Source: Candidatus Aminicenantota bacterium
GTDB lineage: Bacteria; Acidobacteriota; Aminicenantia; Aminicenantales; UBA4085
Assembly (NCBI GenBank): GCA_003141555.1
Contig: PLMN01000029.1
Location: forward strand, 275,922-339,921
Reading direction: 5' to 3'
Length of the DNA stretch: 64,000 bases
The notes beneath the pieces are model-generated. The model did not search any database. It was given only the letters and a program-made list of their open reading frames with translations, and was not told the origin of the DNA. Below are positions 28,099 through 35,115 of the stretch, in pieces (within the stretch, counting starts at the first letter, position 1; every line of letters starts with the position of its first letter). The position numbers and the translations under genes were made by a program.

Positions 28099-28115
28099 TT
28101 GGCACGTTTTTTGTA
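28099..28115 (+). promoter_or_regulatory. Sigma54-like (-24/-12) promoter
   Basis: TTGGCACG carries the -24 GG at 28101-28102. Exactly ten bases later comes GT in TTGTA (28113-28114) in place of the consensus GC. The -24 element is a full match (TGGCACG-N4-TTGTA against TGGCACG-N4-TTGCA). It lies 128 bases upstream of the ATG at 28243. No enhancer-binding activator gene is in the window. Confidence 0.45.
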
Positions 28116-28242
28116 TGCTTTCATGACGGGAGGATTTAGGCCTAAAGGGGACGAATTTGACAATTTTTATAGGAAAACATAAAGATAGAGGGCAACGCCT
28201 TCGTCCGGAGCTCGGAGAAGGCCGGTCCAAGGAGGTTCGATC

Positions 28243-31200
28243 ATGAAGCTCACGCCGGACAAGCTCAGCCCGCGGAACGCCGCGATTTCCGGGATTATGT
28301 TCGGGCTCCTCCTGAACCTGTTCTTCGCCCCGGCCTACGGACAATATTTCGGCCGGAACAAGGTCCAATACGAAAAATTCGATTACCAGATCCTCAAGAC
28401 CGAGCATTTCGACCTCTATTTCTATCCCGAGGAATCGGCGGCCGTCCGGGTCGCGGCCCAGATGGCCGAGCGCTGGTACAAGCGCTATTCCCGTCTCCTC
28501 AATCACGAGCTCCGGGGCCGCCAGCCTCTCGTCATGTACGCCAGTCATCCCCAGTTCGAGCAGACGACCGTCCTGCCGGAGGTCATGAGTGAGGGGACGG
28601 GCGGCGTCACGGAATCGGCCAAGCGACGGATCATCCTGCCCTTCGGGGGGACGCTGGCCGACACGGACCACGTCATCGGCCACGAGCTCGTCCACGCCTT
28701 CCAGTACGACATCGCGGCCGCCGCCGGGCCGCGCTACGGCAACTCCCAGAATGGGGGAGGCATCGAACGGGCGCCCCTGTGGTTCATCGAAGGGCTGGCC
28801 GAATACCTGTCCATCGGCCCGGTCGATTCGCTGACGGCCATGTGGATGCGGGACATGATCCGCAAGAAGAAGCTGCCGACGATCAAGGACCTGCGCGATC
28901 CGTACAAGTATTTCCCCTACCGCTACGGCCAGGCGCTCTGGGCCTACATCGGCGGCCGCTACGGCGACCTGACCGTGGCCAAGCTGATGCGGGACGTCTG
29001 CCGGGGCATCGACTACGAAGTCGCCCTGGAGAAGACGCTGAACGTCAAGCTGGACCAGCTCTCCAAGGATTGGCAGGAGGCCCTGAAAAAGGACTACACC
29101 CCCGTCCTCGAGTCCACGCAGGTCCCGGCCAAGCTGGGCCGGATCGTGGAGCGAGGGACGGAAACCGATCCGTATAACGTGGCCCCCGTCGTCAGCCCGG
29201 ACGGCAAGTCGTTCATCTTCATCTCGTCCCACGACCTGTTCGCCATCGAGATGTTCATGGGCGACACCAAGACGGGCAAGATCACTAAGAAGCTGACCAA
29301 GACGGCCGTTGATTCCCATTTCCAGAGCATCCAGTTCATCAATTCGGCCGGGTCCTGGAACGCGGACGGCAGCCGGTTCGTCTTCGGGGCGGTGACCGAA
29401 GGGAAGCCCGAGCTGGCTTTCCTCGATGCCGAGGGCCGCAGGATCGTCGATGAGATCAAATTCCCCACGCTCGGCGAGATCCTGAATCCGACTTTTTCCC
29501 CGGACGGCAAGAAGATCGCCTTCTCGGCTCTGGCGGGCGGCTATACGGACATCTACATTTATGACGTCGAGGCGAAGAAGCTCGAGAACATGACCGACGA
29601 CCCCTTCGGCGACATTCACCCGGCCTGGTCGCCGGACGGGCGCTGGATCGTCTTCGTCACGGAAAGGTTCTCGAGCCAGCTGGCCACCAACGGAATGCTC
29701 ATCGGGAATTATGATCTGGCTCTCCTCGATCCCGCCACGGGCGACATCAAGAAGTTCGACGTCCTGCCCGGCGCCAAGAAGATCAATCCCCAATGGGCCC
29801 CGGACTCCAAATCGATCTATTTCGTCTCGGACCGCAACGGGATCTCCAATATCTACCGGGCGAGCCTCGATTCGCGCGCCGTGTCCATGGTGACGAACCT
29901 TTATACGGGCGTCAGCGGCATCTCCAACCTGAGCCCTTCGATCTCGGTCGCGGCCAAGACCAACGACCTCTATTATTCGGCCTACGACGAGGGGGGCTTC
30001 AGCATCTACGCCCTGGAACCCAAGGAGCTCCTGGTCGGGACCCCGGTCTCGGATGAGCCGGAGGCCGGCTTGCCCGCCGTCCTGCCTCCCAAGGACCGGC
30101 AGGGTTCGGAGATCCTCGGCCTGATCAAGAACTCAGGCTACGGCCTGCCTGATTCCTCGAAGTTCTCGACGGCGCCCTACAAGCCCAAGCTGTCGCTCGA
30201 CTACGTGATGCCGCCGACGGTGGGCGTCGGCTACGACCCGTATTACGGGGCCTATGGCGGCGGGGGCCTGGCCGCCTATTGGAGCGACATGATGGGCTGG
30301 CATAACCTGATGGTCATGGCCAACGTCAGCAGCCGCCTCATGGACTCCCAGGCCATGGTGGCCTACCAGAACTCGAAAAGCCGGTTCAACTGGGGAGCCG
30401 TCCTTCAGAGGATGCCCCTCGTCTACGGCGATTATGCCGAGTCCTTCGACGGGAGCAACATCGTCGAACAGGAGATCCTCTATCGTCAGATCTATTATCA
30501 GGCCGGCGTTTTCGGCAGCTATCCCTTCAGCACGTTTTCCCGCGTCGAGCTTTCGACCGGCTACAACTACATCCAGTTCAACAACGTGATCTATACGAGC
30601 GTTTATGATTACTACACGGGCCAGGCGCTGGTCGTCGACAGCCGGACCGACCTGCCTTCCCCGCCGGGGATCCAAATGGGCTACGTCGGCGCGGCGCTTG
30701 TCTACGACAGCTCGATCTTCGGGGCCACGGCGCCGATCATCGGCCAGAGCTATCGGCTCGAAGTGAGCCCCTCGTTCGGCACCCTGAACTACTACAGCGT
30801 CACCGCGGACTTCCGGAAATACATCGTCCCGGTCAAGCCGTTCACCCTGGCCTTCCGGGTGATGCACTACGGCCGCTACGGCAGCGGCGCGGAGGACAGC
30901 CGCCTGTATCCGATGTACCTCGGCTACGATATGCTCGTCCGCGGCTATGACTACGAATCCTTCACGGCCGACGAGGCCACCAACGGCACCTTCAACATCG
31001 ATCGCTTGTTCGGCACCAAGATCGCCGTAGCCAATGTCGAGCTGCGCTTCCCCTTATTTGGCCTGCTCGGGTTGGGCAAGGGCTATTACGGGATCTTCCC
31101 CTTGGATTTCGTCGCCTTTTACGACGCAGGCCTCGCCTGGGGCCGCTCCTTATACAGCGATAACAAGCCCTGGTTCGTCAGCGGGGGCAATCCGGATTGG

Positions 31201-31353
31201 AAACCCCTCACGAGCGCCGGCGTCGGCGTCCGGGTGAACCTGTTCGGCTACATCGTCCTAGGCGTGAATTACGTCAAACCGTTCCAACGGTTGGACGCCA
31301 GCGGGAAGGCCGTACCGGCTTATTTCCAGTTCAGCTTCTATCCGGGATTCTGA
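28243..31353 (+). CDS. Gluzincin peptidase - TolB-like propeller - Omp85-like barrel fusion
   Basis: A 1036-residue protein with signal peptide 1-33. Residues 45-280 are a zinc peptidase (Peptidase_MA-like): HELVH at 147-151 and a downstream Glu ligand in WFIEGLAEYL (E183). Residues 300-620 form a TolB/WD40-like propeller with repeated SPDGKKIAF-type blades. Residues 680-1036 are an outer-membrane barrel with an Omp85-type VRGY motif (R900, G901) and a terminal Phe (FYPGF), the usual BAM recognition signal. AAGGAGG precedes the ATG. It is monocistronic, with a possible sigma54 promoter before it and a strong terminator after. I infer a surface protease or barrel-linked quality-control factor; nothing proves secretion through the barrel. 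Confidence 0.83.
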   Translation: MKLTPDKLSPRNAAISGIMFGLLLNLFFAPAYGQYFGRNKVQYEKFDYQILKTEHFDLYFYPEESAAVRVAAQMAERWYKRYSRLLNHELRGRQPLVMYASHPQFEQTTVLPEVMSEGTGGVTESAKRRIILPFGGTLADTDHVIGHELVHAFQYDIAAAAGPRYGNSQNGGGIERAPLWFIEGLAEYLSIGPVDSLTAMWMRDMIRKKKLPTIKDLRDPYKYFPYRYGQALWAYIGGRYGDLTVAKLMRDVCRGIDYEVALEKTLNVKLDQLSKDWQEALKKDYTPVLESTQVPAKLGRIVERGTETDPYNVAPVVSPDGKSFIFISSHDLFAIEMFMGDTKTGKITKKLTKTAVDSHFQSIQFINSAGSWNADGSRFVFGAVTEGKPELAFLDAEGRRIVDEIKFPTLGEILNPTFSPDGKKIAFSALAGGYTDIYIYDVEAKKLENMTDDPFGDIHPAWSPDGRWIVFVTERFSSQLATNGMLIGNYDLALLDPATGDIKKFDVLPGAKKINPQWAPDSKSIYFVSDRNGISNIYRASLDSRAVSMVTNLYTGVSGISNLSPSISVAAKTNDLYYSAYDEGGFSIYALEPKELLVGTPVSDEPEAGLPAVLPPKDRQGSEILGLIKNSGYGLPDSSKFSTAPYKPKLSLDYVMPPTVGVGYDPYYGAYGGGGLAAYWSDMMGWHNLMVMANVSSRLMDSQAMVAYQNSKSRFNWGAVLQRMPLVYGDYAESFDGSNIVEQEILYRQIYYQAGVFGSYPFSTFSRVELSTGYNYIQFNNVIYTSVYDYYTGQALVVDSRTDLPSPPGIQMGYVGAALVYDSSIFGATAPIIGQSYRLEVSPSFGTLNYYSVTADFRKYIVPVKPFTLAFRVMHYGRYGSGAEDSRLYPMYLGYDMLVRGYDYESFTADEATNGTFNIDRLFGTKIAVANVELRFPLFGLLGLGKGYYGIFPLDFVAFYDAGLAWGRSLYSDNKPWFVSGGNPDWKPLTSAGVGVRVNLFGYIVLGVNYVKPFQRLDASGKAVPAYFQFSFYPGF

Positions 31354-31370
31354 GGAACGAAGACGCATGA

Positions 31371-31406
31371 CCCTCGGGGTCCGATCGGGCCCCGAGGGGT
31401 TTTTTT
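31371..31406 (+). terminator. Strong intrinsic terminator
   Basis: A perfect 9-base stem CCCTCGGGG / CCCCGAGGG with a 10-base loop is followed by G and seven T, 17 bases past the stop of the peptidase-barrel gene. It clearly ends that transcript. Confidence 0.9.
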
Positions 31407-31496
31407 ACGCCGGAAAAAAGCCTTCATCCTCGGGGCCGATTTCCTGTATCATAGGGCTCGACAAGAGAAGGACTCGCGTTCCGAGGAGGTTTCCCG

Positions 31497-32603
31497 ATGC
31501 TCCGTCGTTCCGTTCGCCGGCTTGCCGTCTTGGGCGTTCCCCTGACGTTCGCTTTTGCTGCGGCGTCCAAGGTGCCCGAGCCAAAAATCCCGTTCGACCC
31601 TCCCACGTACGTCTGTTACCGGGCGGCGGCCCCCGTCCTCGTCGACGGCAACCTCGACGAGGACGTCTGGACCAAAGCCGCCTGGTCCGAGAACTTCCTG
31701 GACATCGAGGGCGGCGGCCGTCCCAAGCCCCGGTTCAAGACCATGGTCAAGATGCTTTGGGACGACGACTATCTCTACGTCGGGGCCTACCTCGAAGAGC
31801 CCGATGTCTGGGCAACCTTGACCAAGCGCGATTCGATCATTTATATGGACAATGATTTCGAGCTTTTTATCGATCCCGACGGCGACACGCACGATTACTA
31901 CGAGCTCGAGATGAACGCCTTGAACACGGTCTGGGATCTGTTCCTGGTCAAGCCCTACCGCGACGGCGGTCCCGCCATCCACGCTTGGGACATCCAAGGT
32001 CTGAAGACCGCGGTCAAGGTCAGCGGCACCCTGAACAATCCGGCCGACAAGGACAAGGGCTGGTTCGTCGAGATCGCCCTGCCCTGGGAGGTCCTCAAAG
32101 AGGCCGCATGGCCCAAAGCCTCGCCCAAGGCCGGCGACCAGTGGCGGTTGAACTTTTCGCGGGTCGAATACCGGGTGAACGTCGCGGCCGGGGCCGTGGT
32201 CAAGGCGGCCGATGCGGCCGGGAAGCCGCTCCCCGAGGACAACTGGGTCTGGGCGCCGACGGGCTTGATCAACATCCACTATCCGGAAATGTGGGGCTAC
32301 GTCCAATTTTCGGCGAAGACGGCGGGCAAGGGGCGCGATGCGTTCGTCGACAAGCCCGAGGAGGCGGCCAAGTGGGCGCTTCGAAAGATCTATTATGCCG
32401 AGTGGGCTTGCCGAGCGGACAAGGGGGCTTTCAGCCCGGACCTCAAGACGCTCGGCCTCAAGGACAAGGACTTGAAGATCAAAGGCTACGCCTTCCCGCC
32501 CACGGTCCAGGTTACGGACAGCCTGTTCGAAGGCGTTTATAAAGGCCAGGCCGGAGACATCTGGCGGATCCGCGAAGACGGCCGGGTCTGGAAGGACCAA
32601 TAG
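31497..32603 (+). CDS. Secreted CBM9-like carbohydrate-binding protein
   Basis: A 368-residue protein with a signal peptide (about 1-24). The start of the mature part (YRAAAPVLVDGNLDEDVWTKAAW) is the typical opening of the carbohydrate family 9 binding-domain-like fold. It is followed by MLWDDDYLYVGAYLEEPDVWA, DNDFELFIDPDGD and YYELEMNALNTVWD, the family core. A C-terminal tail of about 100 residues is unrecognised. Such proteins bind glycans outside the cell; no catalytic motif is seen. GAGGAGG lies before the ATG. The next gene begins 15 bases after its stop. Confidence 0.85.
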   Translation: MLRRSVRRLAVLGVPLTFAFAAASKVPEPKIPFDPPTYVCYRAAAPVLVDGNLDEDVWTKAAWSENFLDIEGGGRPKPRFKTMVKMLWDDDYLYVGAYLEEPDVWATLTKRDSIIYMDNDFELFIDPDGDTHDYYELEMNALNTVWDLFLVKPYRDGGPAIHAWDIQGLKTAVKVSGTLNNPADKDKGWFVEIALPWEVLKEAAWPKASPKAGDQWRLNFSRVEYRVNVAAGAVVKAADAAGKPLPEDNWVWAPTGLINIHYPEMWGYVQFSAKTAGKGRDAFVDKPEEAAKWALRKIYYAEWACRADKGAFSPDLKTLGLKDKDLKIKGYAFPPTVQVTDSLFEGVYKGQAGDIWRIREDGRVWKDQ

Positions 32604-32618
32604 GGGCGGACCGAGGCC

Positions 32619-33800
32619 ATGTCTTTCGATTTCGACACCCTCGTCGATCGGCGCCGGACGGCGTCCCTCAAATGGGATTTCTGTGAACGCGTCCTCGGCG
32701 TGTCCGGCGTCATCCCGATGTGGGTGGCTGACATGGATTTCCCCGCGCCTCCGGTCGTGACTGAAGCGCTCCGGGCGCGCGCGGCCCATGCCGTCTACGG
32801 GTATCCCCTGGTTCCCGCTTCATTTTGGAGCGCGGCCGCGGGTTGGTTCGAGCGGCGCCAGGGCTGGGCCGTCCGGCCGGACCAGATGAGCCTCATTCCG
32901 GGCGTCGTGCCCGGCCTCAACCTCTGCGTCAAGGCCTTCACCCGGCCAGGCGACAAGATCGTCATCCAGACGCCCGTCTACCACCCCTTCTATTCCTCGA
33001 TCGAGAACAACGGGCGGCGCATCGTCAAGAACCCCTTGAGCTTTCAAGGAGGCCGCTTCGTCATGAATCTCGGGGCGGGGGAGCCTTGGAGCGATCCCCG
33101 GACGCGGATGCTGATCCTCTGCAGCCCGCACAATCCGGTCGGCCGTGTCTGGAGCCGCGAAGAGCTCGGGGCGCTGGCCGAGGCTTGCGCGGCCCGCGAC
33201 CTGGTGGTTATCGCCGACGAGATCCACGGCGATCTCACCCTGCCGGGCCGTCGCTTCGTCCCTTTCGCCTCGCTTTCGCCCGCTGCCGCGGCCCGGACCG
33301 TGACCCTGACCGCGCCGAGCAAGACATTCAACCTGGCCGGGCTCGGCACAGCCCTGGCCGTCGCTTCCAATCCCCGGCTGAAGGGTCCGTTCGACGCCCA
33401 GATCCAAAGCTCGGGCCTGACCATCGGCAACGTTTTCGGCCTGGCCGCCTGCGAAGCGGCCTATGCCGGGGGAGACGCCTGGCTCGACGAGCTCCTGGCC
33501 TATATCGACGGCAACGCCGCGTTCACCCGGGATTTTTTCGCCGCTCGTGTTCCGGCCATCAAGTTCCTGCCGCCGGAAGGGACGTACCTCGGGCTTCTGG
33601 ATTGCCGGGAGCTGGGGCTGGACCCGCGGGAGCTCAACGATTTCTTCCTAAGAAAGGCCAAGGTCTATTTCGACCCGGGGCCCCGCTTCGGCGAGGAGCT
33701 CCGGGGATATCAAAGGATCAATCTCGGATGCCCCCGGGCGCTTCTCGAGGAAGGCCTGGAGAGGATCGCCCGAGCCGCCGAGATCCTGCCCGGGCTTTGA
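32619..33800 (+). CDS. patB: PatB/MalY-type PLP C-S lyase (cystathionine beta-lyase-like aminotransferase fold)
   Basis: A 393-residue cytoplasmic fold-type I PLP enzyme. It begins FDFDTLVDRRRTASLKWD and continues IPMWVADMDFPAP, both diagnostic of the MalY/PatB group. Active-site features are N172 (SPHNPVG), the PLP-pyridine Asp200 in ADEIHGD, and the Schiff-base K235 in APSKTFNLAGL. The family cleaves cystathionine or cysteine conjugates, releasing thiols and pyruvate. Only GAGG lies upstream of the ATG, and the 15-base gap suggests translation coupled to the CBM9-like gene, an unexpected partner. The reaction is confident at family level; the substrate is not. Confidence 0.88.
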   Translation: MSFDFDTLVDRRRTASLKWDFCERVLGVSGVIPMWVADMDFPAPPVVTEALRARAAHAVYGYPLVPASFWSAAAGWFERRQGWAVRPDQMSLIPGVVPGLNLCVKAFTRPGDKIVIQTPVYHPFYSSIENNGRRIVKNPLSFQGGRFVMNLGAGEPWSDPRTRMLILCSPHNPVGRVWSREELGALAEACAARDLVVIADEIHGDLTLPGRRFVPFASLSPAAAARTVTLTAPSKTFNLAGLGTALAVASNPRLKGPFDAQIQSSGLTIGNVFGLAACEAAYAGGDAWLDELLAYIDGNAAFTRDFFAARVPAIKFLPPEGTYLGLLDCRELGLDPRELNDFFLRKAKVYFDPGPRFGEELRGYQRINLGCPRALLEEGLERIARAAEILPGL

Positions 33801-33837
33801 GGACGGGCGCCCGGAACCTGTTTTGGAGGAGGAGATC

Positions 33838-35043
33838 ATGCGAAGATCGAGGTTCGTCGCCGCCGTGGTGGCGTCGGCCCTGCTCTCGGGTTGGGGTTGC
33901 TCCCGCCGATCGCTCCCCAACGCGTCCGCCGATGATGTGGGCATGTCGAAGGAGCGGCTGAGCCTCGTCCACGGGCTCATCCGGGAGGCCATCGCCCGCA
34001 AGGAGCTTCCGGGCGCGGTGCTTCTCGTGACCCGGCAGGGCAAGATCATCCTCCGCGAGGCCTACGGGGACAGCCAATGGGTCCCCGACCGCAAGCCCAT
34101 GTCGGCCGACATGATCTTCGATCTCGCCTCGGTGACCAAGCCGGTCGCGACGGCGACGTCGATCCTCATCCTCGCGGAGAGAGGCCGGATCTCGCTCTGG
34201 GACAAGGTCAAGGCGCATGTCCCGGAATTCTCCCCGTACAAGGACGAGTGGGGGATCGCCGCCGAGGACGCCCGGATTTGGAACCTGCTGACCCATACCT
34301 CCGGGCTCCCGCCGTACACCAATGCGGACGAGGCCGCTAAGAAGCTCGGGACTCCGTGCCGGACCGAGGACCTCGTCAAGCTCATCGCCGGCCTGCCCAA
34401 GACCAATCCGCCCGGGGCCGCCTTCCATTACAGCTGCCTGGGCTACATTACGCTGGCCCAGATCGTCCGGAACATCACCGGGAAGACGATCGCCGAGTTC
34501 GCTGAAGAGAATATCTTCAAGCCGATCGGAATGGCTCACACGTTCTACAATCCGCCGGCCGACGTCCGCGCGCTCTGCGTGCCTACCCAGGTCATCAACG
34601 GGAAGCCCCTGGTCGGCATCGTCCATGACCCTCTGGCCCGGCTGCAGGGCGGCATCTCGGGCAACGCGGGGCTGTTCTCCACGGCGGACGATCTATCGCT
34701 GTTCGCCCAGATGCTCCTGAATCAGGGCGACTCCAAAGGGGGGCGCATCCTGGGCCCGCTCGCCGTCGAACGGATGACTTCGATCTTCCCCAAGGCCGCG
34801 GATTTCGGGCGCGGCCTTGGCTGGGACCTGAGCTCGGCCTATGCCAGCAACGGGGGGGACCTCTTCGGCCCGAAGTCCTACGGCCATTCGGGCTATACGG
34901 GAACGTCGATCTGGATCGATCCCGAAACCGAGACCGTCGTCATTTTCCTGACCAACAGCGTCCACCCGGACGACAAGGGACAGATCGTCCCCCTGCGCAG
35001 CCGCGTGGCCAACATCGTGGCCGCGGCGATCGTTAAAAAGTAA
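33838..35043 (+). CDS. Beta-lactamase-fold serine hydrolase (class C / EstB-like)
   Basis: A 401-residue protein. The SxxK motif is S98-V-T-K101 (DLASVTKP), a Tyr motif lies in HYSCLGY and the KTG-equivalent is GHSGYTG. All are intact, so an active serine acyl-enzyme hydrolase is expected. The family includes esterases, D-amino-acid peptidases and beta-lactamases. The N-terminus is hydrophobic and ends in Cys21 after GWG, a poor lipobox, so lipidation is uncertain. The ATG at 33838 follows GAGGAGGAG; five upstream codons are in frame but lack a site. It is 37 bases after the PatB gene, same direction. Confidence 0.87.
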   Translation: MRRSRFVAAVVASALLSGWGCSRRSLPNASADDVGMSKERLSLVHGLIREAIARKELPGAVLLVTRQGKIILREAYGDSQWVPDRKPMSADMIFDLASVTKPVATATSILILAERGRISLWDKVKAHVPEFSPYKDEWGIAAEDARIWNLLTHTSGLPPYTNADEAAKKLGTPCRTEDLVKLIAGLPKTNPPGAAFHYSCLGYITLAQIVRNITGKTIAEFAEENIFKPIGMAHTFYNPPADVRALCVPTQVINGKPLVGIVHDPLARLQGGISGNAGLFSTADDLSLFAQMLLNQGDSKGGRILGPLAVERMTSIFPKAADFGRGLGWDLSSAYASNGGDLFGPKSYGHSGYTGTSIWIDPETETVVIFLTNSVHPDDKGQIVPLRSRVANIVAAAIVKK

Positions 35044-35115
35044 GAGCGGTCGCTTCCGCGCGCGGTCCGAGACTCCGCCGGGGCCGATCATAAATTCGAG
35101 CTGAAGGAGGGGAGC

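Larger units (their letters stand above)
27909..28242 (+). other. Intergenic region between ggt and the peptidase-barrel gene
   Basis: This is the only gap above 300 bases. It contains a long imperfect stem-loop (27924-27973), an unusually AT-rich middle (about 27975-28200), two similar segments (ATGTCCCTATTTTT and ATGTCCTTTTTT) and a sigma54-like promoter (28099-28115). It ends with AAGGAGG just before the next start. No open reading frame with coding character was seen. Its base composition differs clearly from its surroundings. Confidence 0.6.
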
